Shown here piece after piece: positions 10,729-22,305 of a DNA stretch of 64,000 nt. Both the position numbers and the translations under genes were made by a program. The notes under the pieces were generated by a model. That model was given only the letters and a program-made list of their open reading frames with translations, did not search any database and was not told the origin of the DNA. The stretch spans positions 42,691,775 through 42,755,774 of the forward strand of contig OZ005649.1 of assembly GCA_963930645.1 (NCBI GenBank), read 5' to 3'. Origin of the DNA: Salticus scenicus (Eukaryota; Arthropoda; Arachnida; Araneae; Salticidae). The stretch's first letter is position 1. The number at the start of each line of letters is the position of its first letter.

Positions 10729-10800
10729 CACTGTTAAAAAGAGGCAAATTTGCTGCCAGAAATTCTCTGTAATTTGAGAAAAAATTCGTAAACTAACAAA
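10729..10800. mobile_element. Half copy of the CACTGT MITE
   Basis: CACTGTTAAAAAGAGG followed by TTTGCTGCCAGAAATTCTCT matches the left half of the complete copy at 11199-11347. The right half is absent. Confidence 0.6.
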
Positions 10801-10983
10801 TTCGTTTATTAGCAAATAGTGGTGATAAATCAGATTTCAAAATTCAAAATATCCATAAAAAATAGTATAACATATAGCCAGACAGAGTTTTACCGCCATT
10901 CTGTGCATATGGTTCACATGCCAAATACTTTATTTTTTTTTACCAGATATTTTATTTAATAGAAAAAGCTGCATTTTCATGAA

Positions 10984-11194
10984 TCGGCCTTGCATACAGT
11001 TGGTGTGTGTTCGGGAATAGGGCCGATTGACTGCTCTAGGATCCTAGGTCTTTCTAACCCGTATTTAAATGCAAGTTTCGGAGAAAACCGTGGAAAACTC
11101 CGAATGGCTAGGCCGACGAGCGCGAGCTGGTATCGAACTCGGCATCTCACTTTTACCAGCTTTGAGCGCAGAACCACTCGCCCGCTGGTGGGCC
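10984..11194 (-). mobile_element. tRNA-derived SINE, family 1
   Basis: On the - strand the head carries an A-box-like GGGCGAGTGG and a B-box-like GAGTTCGATACC about 40 bases apart, as in a tRNA-derived polymerase III promoter. The body, with CGGAGTTTTCCACGG, matches the copy at 22306-22516. A complete tRNA fold is not preserved, so it is not a tRNA gene. Decayed relatives are at 21463 and 27425. Confidence 0.82.
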
Positions 11195-11198
11195 TGTA

Positions 11199-11347
11199 CA
11201 CTGTAAAAAAATATGTCCTATTTGCTGCCAGAAATTCTCTGTAATATAATAAAATGCGCATAATTTACGAAAAAATTACGTTGTCAGAACGTATTTCTCA
11301 AATTACAGAGAATTTCTGGCAGCAAATAGGATGCATTTTTTTCAGTG
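11199..11347. mobile_element. MITE, CACTG ends, TA target
   Basis: CACTGTAAAAAAATATG...CCAGAAATTCTCTGTAAT is inverse to ATTACAGAGAATTTCTGG...CAGTG. TA at 11197-11198 and 11348-11349. It sits four bases from the SINE head. Superfamily not assigned. Confidence 0.8.
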
Positions 11348-11349
11348 TA

Positions 11350-11682
11350 TAGTCGGACGGAAGCTCTTGTGACAATGTTACGCATTTTTCTGTGCATAAA
11401 TGTGAAAAAAAGTAAGAAGTAAGATGTTAAGAGTAAAGAAGTAAGATGTCCTGAAATTAATTTTACGCCCAAAAGGGGAACAGTTTTATATAATGCAAAA
11501 CATTAAAATAAATTTCAGAAATAACGAGAAAATGAATACTTTGTACGAATATTTAAGAAATGAATACTTTGTTGCAAAATTGTGTATTAATTACTTTATA
11601 CAACTGTAACTTCGACTATAATTTAAGATTTCTGGAATAGAACTGATTTATCTGATATTCGGGTATACAGAAGAAATTACGG
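11350..11682. other. AT-rich spacer
   Basis: No feature recognised. Confidence 0.45.
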
Positions 11683-11942
11683 TACATAACTTAGGTGCCA
11701 ATATTTTAATTTATGGCGGAGTATTTTTAGCCCCGCCATTATTTCACACCACTTTATTTAAAAAAAAAAAAAAAAAATTCTCCAAAGTATAATTTCGACA
11801 AAAAAATAAATAAATAAATAAATAAAAATAAAATAAAAAATAAAATAAAATAAACTTATCCTTTAAAAAATAAAGGGTATAAAAAAAAAAGGTGGAGTTG
11901 AAAATATTCCGGAATAAATTTAAATGTTTTCATCTATGTATA
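11683..11942. mobile_element. MITE type C
   Basis: GTGCCAATATTTTAATTTAT then GGAGTATTTTTAGCCCCGCC at the left; GGTGGAGTTGAAAATATTCC and AATGTTTTCATCTATG at the right. The middle has an A-run and a TAAA-rich tract at 11805-11870. Confidence 0.72.
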
Positions 11943-12431
11943 TAATGGCGTTCGTACTGACTGTAGATCTTCTAAGATCTCTTTAACCTATATTCTTTTT
12001 CAATAATCTTCTGTGTAAATTTATAGACTTTTTGTTTGGCAAACAATACTACTCCGAATCAGTGATGGATAAAAATAACGACCGTAAAAACCTTGAATAA
12101 CGCATGGCTTTTAATATTTTCTACTGCCATAAATTTTCTCTATTAGAAACTCAAATAATCATGACTTAAATTTATTTTGAAAAGTATTCTGGAAATCTAT
12201 AAATTTCTTCCTTGAATGCTTAGCACAATTTTAGACCTGAATAAAGCATTTTAATATTGAAAATGCTTTTGCAGTCAGTTCCATATTCTTGTAATTATTT
12301 TGTATTCAACTATAACTTAAAAGATTAAGTTTCATTTTGTTGAATGATTTGTTGCAAAATTAAATATATTACTTCAACTTATTTCTTTAATTAAGTCATT
12401 TAAGTTCATTTATTACATGGATTTCATTCTC
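11943..12431. other. AT-rich spacer
   Basis: No feature recognised. Confidence 0.45.
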
Positions 12432-12435
12432 TTAA

Positions 12436-12647
12436 CCCTTTGCGGCGCAAAACAATTTGAAACATTTAAATTATACTGCCACTGGAATTCATAAACTAAA
12501 AGAAATTTTAAAGTTTAAAGTTTATAAAACTGGCTTTTTCTGATATGTTATAAGAGTGAATTTTTGCTAAAAAATTTTCGGGATGAATTTTTGCAGCTAG
12601 ATCTTAAATTTGGCGTCCTTGCAGCGAGGACAGCGCGCGTTAAGGGG
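12436..12647. mobile_element. piggyBac-like MITE type P2, opposite orientation
   Basis: TTAA at 12432-12435 and 12648-12651. Left end CCCTTTGCGGCGCAAAAC, right end GCGAGGACAGCGCGCGTTAA. It is the inverse complement of the copy at 7875-8090 along its length. Confidence 0.85.
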
Positions 12648-12699
12648 TTAATAATGCTTAGAAGTGTCCTTAATTCTGCTCATCATTTATGCATATGTA

Positions 12700-13054
12700 C
12701 AGTCGGGGAAAAAAAAAAAAAAAACGCAACACTCAACGTAACTTCATTGGTAATCGATGTAGAAAAATGTAATAGGTATCATTCGACGGGGAATTGTGAG
12801 TAGTTTCAAAAAATGAACTGAAATTTTGAATTGGGGGTCGTCTACATATTAAAACGCGCACCAATTTTGATTTTTTTCAATGGTAATGCCCCATTTTTAT
12901 TTTATATTTGAATTCCTGAGATCGCGGCAACGCGAAATGGTATATTGGTTGTATATTTTACTTATCTTTCACAGAGTTATACGTGTTCAAAGTTTGAAGG
13001 TGCTAATGTTAAATTCATATTTCATTTTTTTTTTTTTTTTTTTTTTCTCGACTG
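12700..13054. mobile_element. Tc1/mariner-type MITE, TA target
   Basis: CAGTCGGGGAAAAAAA at the left is inverse to TTTTTTTCTCGACTG at the right. TA at 12698-12699 and 13055-13056. 355 bp with no transposase frame. The CAGTCGGG-type end resembles mariner termini (inference). Confidence 0.75.
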
Positions 13055-13062
13055 TACATGGA

Positions 13063-13096
<34 letters not shown>

Positions 13097-14695
13097 GTTA
13101 TGATAATAAATCAAAAGAAACGATTGTATAGGAAAAGTTTTCATTTAAAATTAATTATCTTAAAATTAAGCAAATAAATGTAATCACAATTTAAAATTGT
13201 TTTCAAAGTAAACTAGTTAGTGAATGTTAATTTACGCTTATGCAAATAATACAAGAATACAAAAAATATCGATGTTATTTTAACGTAATAATTACAGTAT
13301 TCTCAATTTATTGGTTGTTAATATATTTGAATTACTTTGTGTCTAATTATGAAAGAATTTTAAATCACAAGCACGCAATTTTTTGTAATAACCATGCTGT
13401 ATACAAGTTATAAAATATAAATTAATTTCAATCGCTTGTAAATAATTTAGTGCATTTTAGACAAGAAAACTGTATGTCCTACGCGCATGAAAATCTATAC
13501 ACTTCGTATAAGATGAAATGCAATTTGCTATTAAATTTGAGCTCAATCGAATGTAGTATTAGGCGCTGTCCCATTAATTTTAACATATATATATATATAT
13601 ATATATACATATTAGCAGAATGTTTTGACTTGGAATGGACAAAATTTCGTCATAAAAGGTTTATATATCTATATATATGTATATATATATATATATATTA
13701 TTTAATTTTTATTCATTTATTTATTTATATTTGGCTTAGCGCAAATTAGATTCACTTGCATAAATTAAATTTCTGGTGTAAAACTAGATTATCTGACCTG
13801 TGGATTATACGCCAGAAATTACGTTACCTTGAAACGTGCCAATCTTGATCAACTTTTCAAGTGTTTACGATATACCAACTTCAAAATACCAAACTTGAAT
13901 TTCTTGCAGTTATTTGTTTTTAAGTTTTGTTGATAACTGATGTACATTCTGATCAAGCACTAAAAATTAAACTTTAAAATAACTCTAAATAATAAGCTAA
14001 TAAACCATATAAAGAATTGTTTTTAACGCTTATGATATATATTCTGATGATTGACAAAACATTTAATTTAAAAAATGTTTCTATCACCTGTACATTTGCA
14101 AGATAAATAAATGAATAATTTTAACAAAGTTTATTTGCAAAAAAATTGAAACTGAAGATTGCATATAAATAAGGGAATTATTTGTATTTTCTATTTTTAA
14201 AAACTGTCTGAAGTTTTGAAATGTTAATGATAAGACATTATACATAAAACAATCTATATTTATACAACGAAAATATCCATAATATGGTTTCTTTAAGTTT
14301 TCCAAATTTAAAAGCCGTTAATGGAGAAATTTTACATAAGAAAAAATAAAGAATCTTTAATCCTATATAAGATATTAAATACACTTTAAAAAGAAAATAT
14401 CTTTGAGAAAATAAATATAGAAAAAGCCATTTTCTTATGTAAAGTACATGTCATTTTCCATATTTTAAAACATATTTTCATTTTTGTTTCAGTAACTTGT
14501 GTAGGTGTTAAGAATTTTCCCTCATTACATAAACATTACTTAAACTCAATGCTTACTTTGTCCATGTAGTTTTAGGAAAAACTTTTTTGTGAAAAGTTTT
14601 ATGTATCTTATTAAACAACTTTTAGTTCGATTTTTATATAATCCAATATTATGCTAACATTTTTATATAAATTTAACACAGAATAAATAATTTTG
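13055..14695. other. AT-rich spacer with simple repeats
   Basis: Holds a T-run at 13072-13096 and (TA)n tracts at 13584-13607 and 13666-13698. Frames crossing the TA tracts encode only I/Y runs and are not genes. Confidence 0.55.
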
Positions 14696-14699
14696 TATA

Positions 14700-14770
<71 letters not shown>
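14696..14770. repeat. (TA)n then (GA)n microsatellite
   Basis: Alternating TA to about 14744, then about 13 GA units. It forms the left border of a row of three TA-flanked elements. Confidence 0.95.
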
Positions 14771-14772
<2 letters not shown>

Positions 14773-14773
<1 letters not shown>

Positions 14774-15413
14774 TTATAATTAAACTTCCCCTATAAACAA
14801 CATCCTTCAGCGCAAACGGGTGAACGGAATGCAACGAAATTTGGTACACAGACTATAAACGAGATGCGCTCTCGAAATTTTGAAAAAAAAAAAAGAAAAA
14901 AGAAAAAAAAGTTCCAAAATATCCACCAGAGGGAGCCTTTTCGGAAAAAACATTAAATTAAACACAATAAACGACCAAAACGGAATACAGAAACAATATT
15001 AACAATCGAGAACAAGAATTATGAGTAATAAAATGTAAAACCGGGATAAGCTGTCAGTTCTAGGAAAAAAAATGTCGATATTAGCATGCTTGCGAAGAAG
15101 AGGAAGCTTTATGCAAAACAGGTTAGGGTGTAAAACGTTTGCAAACGACAAACGTTTGCGATGACAAGGTGATCAGAAACTAGTCAATAAATGTCAATGT
15201 TATTTCTGCATTCCGTTTTGGTCGTTTATTGTGTTAAACTTAATGTTTTTTCGGAAAAGGAGCCCTCTGGTGGACATTTTGGAACTTTTTTTTTTTCGAA
15301 ATTCCGTGAGCGCATCTCGTGTATAGTCTATATACCAAATTTCATTGCATTCCGTTCACCCGTTTGCGCTGCAGGATGCTGTTTATAGAGGAAGTTTAAT
15401 TATAACCACCCTG
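14773..15413. mobile_element. Non-autonomous DNA transposon with ~220-bp terminal inverted repeats
   Basis: Left arm 14773-14997 (GTTATAATTAAACTTCC, then CGCAAACGGGTGAACGGAAT) and right arm 15202-15413 are inverse complements with few mismatches. The right terminus is GGTTATAATTAAAC-type followed by CACCCTG, a Tc1/mariner-like end; the left terminus lost its first bases into the (GA)n. The ~200-bp centre has no transposase. Confidence 0.85.
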
Positions 15414-15420
15414 TATATAT

Positions 15421-15797
15421 CAGGGTATCGACAGTCGAAATTATTTTCCTGATTTTTCCACCAGTATATTTATATAATAATTTTTTACTTAATCCCTTGC
15501 CGGTTTAGTTCAGTTTATTCGCAGGAGGGCAAGTGTTTCCGTCTCAAAAAGGAGCTAACATCAGTATTCTTTATCAATAATTTCTATCACAATAAATTAC
15601 TGCACAAATGTGATAGAAATTATTGGTAAAGAATGGTGGTGTCAGTGTTCCGTCTTCAGACGGAAACTCTTGCACCCTTATTTGTTCGCCTGCCCGGTAT
15701 AAGCCGGGAAGGGGTTAATTAATCGTACAAACAAAAATTTCGAAAGAAAAATACTGGTGGAAGAATCAGGGGAAAATTTTTGACTGTCGTCACCCTG
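15421..15797. mobile_element. MITE type E carrying a nested TTAA element
   Basis: Ends CAGGGTATCGACAGTCG and TGACTGTCGTCACCCTG. The inner blocks CCTGATTTTTCCACCAGTAT and ACTGGTGGAAGAATCAGG are inverse. A TTAA-flanked insertion occupies 15489-15718. Confidence 0.82.
15493..15714. mobile_element. piggyBac-like MITE nested in type E
   Basis: TTAA at 15489-15492 and 15715-15718. Ends TCCCTTGCCGG and CCGGGAAGGGG. The centre is a strong hairpin (AATAATTTCTATCACA and complement). A distinct TTAA family from P2 and F. Confidence 0.82.
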
Positions 15798-15810
15798 TAT
15801 TTATATATAT

Positions 15811-16037
15811 CAGGGGTCGTACTCTCCGCCCATTTTTCAGGACGCTCTCAGGCATGGGAAATTTTCAAATTTATTACCACCACTATTTTTATACATTAAA
15901 TTCTACCCTGTATAATCATAGTACAGTGCTATAAATGTATCCGAAGTATTTCTGCGTGAAATTAGTGGTGGCAAAAAAGGTTTACATTTTTTTCCTTGGA
16001 GAGTGTCCTGAAAAAAGGGCGGAGAGTACGACCCCTG
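15811..16037. mobile_element. MITE type D, intact
   Basis: CAGGGGTCGTACTCTCCGCC at the left and its exact complement at the right end. Inner arms TTACCACCACTATTTTTATA and AAATTAGTGGTGGCAAAAAA. Flanked by alternating TA sequence. Other copies at 5513, 6676, 36743 and 37483. Confidence 0.9.
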
Positions 16038-16503
16038 ATATACATGTTTTTGTACAATCTCTTGCAATAACTTAATTTCCGGTCAAATTAAAATAAACTT
16101 TCTTTAATTAGATATCTTTTTCTTCCAAAATAATTAATAAAATAAAACTGAATATTAACACCAATTTTTTCTTATATGCTGCAACAAACGCACTCGTTAG
16201 TTCCTATTTAAATAAATTATTGTTTATTTATATAGATATTTCACTTTTCCATGTGATTAATTAAGATTATCTGATAATACAAAGGATCTATCGTGCATAA
16301 TTTGGAACTTTGCATTAAAAAATTTTATGTCAATATTCTGGCATTATATGATTAATATCGATATACTAGTTTTTCATAAATGTCTGACACTTTCGCTTTG
16401 AGACGTGGCAAATATTTAAAATAATAATAATAATAATAATAACGATTTATGGTGAAAATCCAGTTGTGTAAAAAAAAAACATGTTATAATTCATATTTTT
16501 CAG

Positions 16504-16560
16504 CAAAAGTTTTACCCTGAATGCAAAAAAGCTACCAGTAAAAAAGTGAAGAAGAAAGCA
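16504..16560 (+). CDS. Candidate internal exon (19 codons), unknown gene
   Basis: A pyrimidine-rich tract ending in TTCATATTTTTCAG precedes 16504, and a consensus 5' splice site GTATGT follows at 16561. Exactly 57 bp lie between, and only one frame is open: QKFYPECKKATSKKVKKKA, a very basic C-terminal half. The other two frames hit stops. No repeat family in the window covers this segment. I do not recognise the protein. A chance pairing of splice-like signals in AT-rich DNA is quite possible. Confidence 0.3.
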
Positions 16561-16737
16561 GTATGTTTGGGATCATTCTGTAAAAAATAATCTTCATAAT
16601 GCATTCTGGCTGAAAGTTGGTTCATTGTGAGGTTTCTCTTAATAGATTGTATTCAAATGTTTAAATCTAGCAAATATATTAATTGATATTTAAAGGTCTT
16701 TTTTATAATTAACTTAACCCGACTTAAACCATCATAA

Positions 16738-17070
16738 TTCTTCCCAATGGCCATTTCACATGTCCGATTTGTTGCACTTATATACTATAGGGACTAAATT
16801 ATAGCTTTCCTACCAAAAGGAAAAAGTTCAGCATAGCAGCGTTAACTGTCGCTAAATATACAGTCATGTTAAATCAGCGAAATTTTTCATAAAGGCCATC
16901 TCAAGTATCAAATTTGATTCGCTTGTATACTTATTAACCTTCTAATAATAAACTGAGAAAAATGCTATATAAAAGCGCTATTTGTCGACAAGTATGCACC
17001 AAAACTAGATCAGCATAGTTTTCATAAAATCCATCTCACATACCAAGTTTAGTTCAGTTAGACACAACAG
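16738..17070. repeat. Degenerate tandem repeat, ~130-150-bp period
   Basis: A GGCCATTTCACATGTCCGAT-type motif recurs as GGCCATCTCAAGTATCAAAT and TCCATCTCACATACCAAG at about 16749, 16897 and 17029, each followed by a TTTGATTCGCTTGTATAC-like stretch. Strongly diverged. Confidence 0.55.
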
Positions 17071-18779
17071 AAGCAGAGATAAAGGCTTCCCACAAATAAG
17101 GGAGATATCAACATACAGGGCACCCATGCTGGTAACGTGTCAAAGTCTAATCAGCACCAATGTATATCATGGTCGAACCAAATGTAAAGTTGTGTGAAAA
17201 TCCGTCCGTTACTTCGTGAGATACAGCAGCAAAAAATGTTTGATAGCATATGCACAGACATATATTTTCTTAAAATGTTCCAGTCTTGTTAAGGACGTCT
17301 CAAAATGTTTAAATTCTTTGAAAACCGGCGTCCAAATTTTTCACGAATCAAATACCTTCGTCTTTTATACAGTTAATAAAATAAAATAACAACTTTTCGA
17401 TGTAACGCATCAGTATAATGTCATATATATTTCTTGTTAACTTTTAAGTGTTACATGTTTCTCTTAAAATCTGTGAATGAAATAAAGAAAATGCAATTAA
17501 TATAATTTATTATTTCTGTGCAATAAAATCATATAATTTATCTTAATGCCCTAAGCTGCCCCTTCCGAGAGGGCAAATTCGGATATAGTAAACGTTTTTT
17601 CTATTATTTATGTAATCAGTTAGCGGAATTTATCTTGGTGAAATAATCGTTTGGTGATATTACGTGGTGGGACGTTTGGTTCATATCCGAATGTTTACAA
17701 GAGATTCTAAGGCCACATGGGTGGATTTTGGAAGTTCAAACACTCCCGAAATTTTGCAAATTTGTATAAATTTTTGAGTTACACTTCACTTTTAACACTC
17801 AATATTATGTTCTAAACTTTGAACCCCTCTGAATTTCTTTTTTTTGGCTACGTCCTTGAGAAAGTCTTAGATTTAGATAAACTGCCATCGACAGTGTACT
17901 CCTTTTAAAGAATCCTAACCCTTATTTATACGAATTTTGCAGAAAACGGTTGAGGTTGTGTGTGTGTGAAGCGGGGGGGAGGGGGGGGGGTTATGTCGCA
18001 CTGATGCTACTTTATGGATATCTGATAATCTGGAAGTCCCTCCCCCCTTTCCCAAGAATGATGAAATCAAATTTTTATTCTCCATTTAGAGGATGGCTCT
18101 TCTCGGAGAAAATAGGAAAATGGAAATTATTATTTTAAGCATAATTCAAATATATAATTTAGAAGGAAGAAGAATACATAATTGCAGTTGCAGTAAAATA
18201 AGATAGTCTCATATGAGGCCAAAAAAGCTGACAAATATACCTTTATTTTTATATACTTTTTCATTTTATACACGTAATCTTTTGAATAAAAATTCATATA
18301 CAAGAAAGTTGTTATCTGCATGTGCAAATTTTTAAAGTAGGATAAGATGGCTTTTGATTTAGTTTATTTGGTGGATTTCTTTTTTTCTATTTCTTTTCTA
18401 AATTCTAATATATTTTTATTATTTATCTTGAAATAGACGTAAGTGTTTTTAATTTTTCTTTTCGAAATTTTGACATATTGATAACATATACAATGCAAAT
18501 AAATGTAGCCGTTTTTTTAATACCGTTGACAAGGTCAGACTTTTGAACGGAATATGATTTAATTTTCAAGAGCATAAATGGCAGAATATGAAACGCTTTT
18601 GTTTTGAATTCATTGTATCCATTCATTAGCTTATACCATTTTATTTCCAAATGGTGTTACTAGAGTGGCAGATTAATGTGACATATTGAATGCAATTTAT
18701 AATAATACAGCTTGGCAATGTTTCCCTTTGTGATAAAAATAAATGATGAGTTTTTTGTTTTTGCTGATACTCCTGTTGT
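17071..18779. other. AT-rich spacer with a G-rich patch
   Basis: Contains a short G-tract at 17972-17990. CCCTTCCGAGAGGGCAAATT at 17561-17580 and ATTCGGATATAG/CATATCCGAAT at about 17578 and 17682 form a loose inverted pair that may be an old element. No gene supported. Confidence 0.4.
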
Positions 18780-19320
18780 TTAAGATTCATGAACACTGAG
18801 GTAGCGGTACGAAGTGACTTTTTTTCCCCCTCAAATGTGCGAAGCGTGCCATCGTACGTAATAGTGATTCCAAACATAAAGAATCCCGTGCATTTTAAAA
18901 TTCATGCACAGCCAAGTAGCATCCAATAATTTATTTTTATTTGTTTATTTTCTATTGGGGAAAGCGTACATACATGCTTAATAATGATTGCTGCTACACT
19001 GATTTTCGTGTTTTCTGAGATACATGAACGGCTGCATAGTACGCCCAGTGACTTTTTTCCGTGTGCGCGAAAATTTTGTATGACATTCTATATTTATGCG
19101 AAGTTTAATATGCGCAAAAGGTGCGTGTTTGGCATGTTTGTTTATTCATGACACATATGTATGTAACACTGATTGTTTCCGCATCAGATTTCGCGTGTTG
19201 AGATTCAAGCAGAACGAAATAACGATAACCAATTTTTTTTTTTTTTTTTTTTTTTAGTTTTCATTTGCACGAATCCGTAACAGCGATTGCTGCGATACCT
19301 AACTTCGTGTAATCGTATGT
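18780..19320. repeat. Degenerate tandem repeat
   Basis: The motif TAATAATGATTGCTGC or close variants recurs near 18858, 18981, 19163 and 19277, accompanied by TTTCGTGTT, GATACATGAACGGCTGCAT and GTGACTTTTTTCC blocks. Spacing is 114-182 bp. Decayed satellite or old expanded element. Confidence 0.5.
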
Positions 19321-19324
19321 TGTT

Positions 19325-19712
19325 GTTGTTGTTGTCGTATGCCACTCGGAAATTCCGAGCCCTGGTAGTGAAACTACCTGATTTATTTTAAGGCATGAGG
19401 GGTGCGTCTTCCGTTATTAGGAGCGCCTCATAGGGAGGAAGTACGACTTCAAGCTCCAGAAGCTGGTGAAAGATGGCAGCACCAGACAAACAAGCAGAAC
19501 TCTAATTTTGATTCGGATCAGAGGGAGTTAAACGGTACCCCCAGAGGTATAATTTTTTAAGGGAACTTGGAGGACTTTGCGACTACGACGGAATTTAACG
19601 TGCACCAGTCGCCATTAGCGTACACGACGGTCTTCGGCCGGCTCGAGGACCGAACCCGCAATCTTTCGATCACGAACTCGCTGCTCTTACCGACCAGGCT
19701 ACCGCGGCCAGT
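19325..19712 (-). mobile_element. tRNA-derived SINE, family 2
   Basis: The - strand head reads GGCCGCGGTAGCCTGGTCGG (A box) with GCGGGTTCGGTCC (B box) downstream, a clear polymerase III promoter. The ~390-bp body ends in a (CAA)n tail, seen as GTTGTT repeats on the + strand at 19319-19335. A second copy at 39912-40311 matches along its whole length. The - strand frame within it is not a gene. Confidence 0.9.
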
Positions 19713-19721
19713 GTAACAAAG

Positions 19722-19797
19722 CTTCCTAGATCTACTATCAAGCCTGAAGGTATCACTGCGGACAGCGTGTGACGTCACAACCCGGGTCCCTTATCTG
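19722..19797 (-). repeat. Repeat end, inverted partner of 24428-24497
   Basis: AAGCTTCCTAGATCTACTAT and CAAGCCTGAAGG, then GTGACGTCACAACC, are the inverse complement of 24428-24497. It lies directly next to the SINE 2 head. Element type unknown. Confidence 0.7.
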
Positions 19798-19997
19798 TAA
19801 GAAACTGATGTCCATCGGGTCCGTTTATTATGTTTTACTATCTCACCTTCTGCTTGGAATGCATGTAGCAAACAATGTTTGTCCGCACCTCACACCTCAC
19901 ATAGATTTAAATTACATTTTTCATGAATGAATTTTTAGATTCCATCATTTAATATACATCAATTGGGTTAATTTTCATTTACATTGTATTACTGCAG

Positions 19998-20287
19998 AAT
20001 ATGAGGAAATTTTTTTGAAACCTGAAAATCAATGTTTTCTGTTATGTGAATTTTCTAAAGAAAAACTAATGGATGACGGGTTAGAATTTGAAGGAATTTG
20101 TAATGGTGGTAAATCACAAACTCAGTTAATTAATGAATGTATAAAAATAATGTGTAACATTCTTTTGAATAATTATACGAAGACAAGAAATGATGAATTT
20201 CATTGTAGATCCTCCAGAAAATTAGCAACTGTAAATAATAGATTAAAAAAAAAAAGTCAAACAGAGATTTTAAAGAGCGTCAATTAA
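19998..20287 (+). CDS. Candidate 3' or internal exon, unknown gene
   Basis: A strong 3' splice site (TTTACATTGTATTACTGCAG) precedes 19998. The open frame then runs 96 codons, starting YEEIFLKPENQCFLLCEFSK, through EKLMDDGLEFEGICNGG, to a K-rich end and a TAA at 20285-20287. If the GTAAAT at 20109 is used, the exon ends at 20108 after EGICNGG; otherwise this is a terminal exon with AATAAA at 20315 inside the following Helitron. Composition is protein-like and less biased than surrounding frames. No ATG is needed if it is a downstream exon. I do not recognise the product. Confidence 0.4.
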
Positions 20288-20307
20288 TTTCTTATAAATT
20301 TTTGTAA

Positions 20308-21381
20308 TCTATATAAATAAAGAGAAGTGTCTGTGTATCTGTGTGTGTGTGTGTATGTGTGTGTGTGTGTGTATGTGTGTGTGTGTGTGTCTGTCTGCGC
20401 TCTGGTGCTCACACTACTGATCGCAGAGCTTCCAAATTTGGCATATAGGTACCTGGGACCCTGCAGGTGTGCACCTCATCGAGAGTTTTTCGAATTTCGA
20501 ATTTAAACATTTTAAATTCAGGTTTTTTCGATTTTAAATATTGGCTTTTATGTTTCATTTTTCGTGAATTTATTCTTCGACTGTAATCGTCTGCGTATCT
20601 TAGCAACGGCTATTACGCAATTCCTTTTTGTTTAATACTACATTCATTTGAAGGCGATTTTCTTTTCTTTTCTTTTTCTTTTTCTTTTTTTCTTTTTCTT
20701 TTTTTTTTAATTATTATTATACTTATTGAAAATCAAATGATAATGCAATAGAAATAAATTGTTACGTTTATGTATAAATTTTATAGTATAGCAACTTTTT
20801 ATTTTTCATTTTTTTTAATTCATTCCTTTAAAAGATTTTTTTTTTAATTTTTTTAATTTAAATATTTATTGGGCGAAAAAAATGGTAGTTTATAGTAGAA
20901 AGGATTAAACTAATTAAAATTCGTTTGCTTTTCATGTACTTAATTCTTTTTAAAAGAAAATCTACTTTTTTATTTTATTTTATTGCACTGGTCGGAATCA
21001 AATCGTAATATAGTGTAAATAACGGGGGCTATAAAACACATGGTTCAAAAACTAAAATATATAATAGATGCTGAGATACAGTCATCTTTAAAACCGGTAG
21101 TTCTTAAATAACAGAAAATCCACAAGTCGTCGATAAATACCCAGATTGAAGTGCCCGGGAAAATCCTTTCTGTACACGTGGGAAATTGGATCCGATGCAG
21201 CACGGGCAGAAAAAAGAGCTGCCTTAGGCAACGTGTACCCGAAGAAGCGAGATCTAAAACGATTTTAGTGCTTTTTTTTTAAGTTGTTATTTGTAATGTG
21301 ATGTAAAAAATAGTTACTGATCCAATTCTTTTGAAAATTCATTTAAATATAGTGACCAGCGAAGCGGGCGTAGCCTGCTAG
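20308..21381 (+). mobile_element. Non-autonomous Helitron, 1,074 bp
   Basis: Starts TCTATATAAATAAAGAGAAG after an A (20307). It ends GCGGGCGTAGCCTGCTAG before a T (21382). TC...CTAG inserted between A and T with a GC-rich 3' hairpin region is the Helitron rule. A (GT)n tract lies at 20339-20393. No Rep/helicase frame. It begins 20 bp after the candidate exon's stop. Confidence 0.82.
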
Positions 21382-21462
21382 TATTTCTAAAAAAAGTTAA
21401 ATATTTCTTTAGAAATGATAGAAATTACGTAAAACTTTTTTAAAAATTACGAAAGTCTCTCA

Positions 21463-21625
21463 CCAGTGGTCAAAAGGTTCTGCTCTCAAAGACACTAAGT
21501 GCCGGGTTCGATCCTAGGTGACACATGTCAATCTATTCTTTCGGAGTTCTCCTTGTTTTTCCCCGAAACGTTTAAATATAGGGCTAGGACCCCGTAAAAT
21601 GACCCCCCACGGAGGACATTTTCTC
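21463..21625 (+). mobile_element. tRNA-SINE family 1, diverged copy
   Basis: CACCAGTGGTCAAAAGGTTC followed by a B box GGGTTCGATCCT, then TCGGAGTTCTCCTTG and CCCCGAAACG. This is the family 1 body in + orientation but heavily mutated. Confidence 0.65.
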
Positions 21626-22305
21626 CAGTTGAAAAAAAATTCGTAGCGCAATCATTCTTTTAAAAGGTATTGACGAGTTCTTTTAAAAGATATCCGTATT
21701 GAAAATTTACACACCCACCCACACAAGGTTCAATGTTATCCTGATTGACTGTTACTGTTATGAATAGTTTCTTAAGTTTACAATAATATTAAAAATTATT
21801 CTCATTTATACGAAACTTTGTCCTATACGGGCACATTAAAAATTATGAAAAGCGGAATGGCAACACCACTCGTTAAAAGATTTTAACTTTCAAATTTTTG
21901 TTTCATTTTTGCTTATTTTTCTCTTTCTTCTGAATTCAGTAGAAAAACGTCTTGGATTCGTAAATATTTTCTATTTCTGGTTTTCGATGGATTTACACGT
22001 TTTGAAAGGGACAAACACGATCTGATCAGTTTTGGAAAATGTCACTATATGTGTGTGTGTGACAAAATGTTGTGGTATCTGTATCTCAGGAACTAATGAA
22101 CAGAATTTCATAAAAGTTTAAATTACTTCTTGATTTATAAATGTTCTTCAACTTTTGGTGAAAATCTCCAACAGGTGGAGATACTACAACGTTTTATGAT
22201 AAGTATTAATATGGCAGTATAGGAGAAAATTTTGTATAAATGAGCACAATTACGATTATTTTTAAGGAATCAACGTGAAATAAAAAGAAATAGTTATAGG
22301 TTGGG
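21626..22305. other. AT-rich spacer
   Basis: The patch at 22050-22190 (GTATCTCAGGAACTAATGAAC) resembles the opening of other repeats in the window but has no matching end. Confidence 0.4.

Noticed and set aside
11160..11194. Possible tRNA gene from A/B boxes
   Set aside because: No complete cloverleaf or acceptor stem pairing; it repeats elsewhere with a shared body, so it is a SINE head.
10977..11261. Overlapping frames on both strands of 84-94 codons
   Set aside because: They lie inside the tRNA-SINE and the adjoining MITE; openness comes from the GC-rich SINE body.
13450..13749. + strand frame of 99 codons
   Set aside because: Half of it is IYIYIY from (TA)n tracts; no domain.
18641..18877. 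- strand frame of 78 codons with a protein-like composition
   Set aside because: No splice sites in the right phase, no recognisable motif, and it overlaps the degenerate tandem repeat.
19557..19778. - strand frame of 73 codons with a matching one at 40157-40354
   Set aside because: Both are the tRNA-like head of SINE family 2 read as protein.
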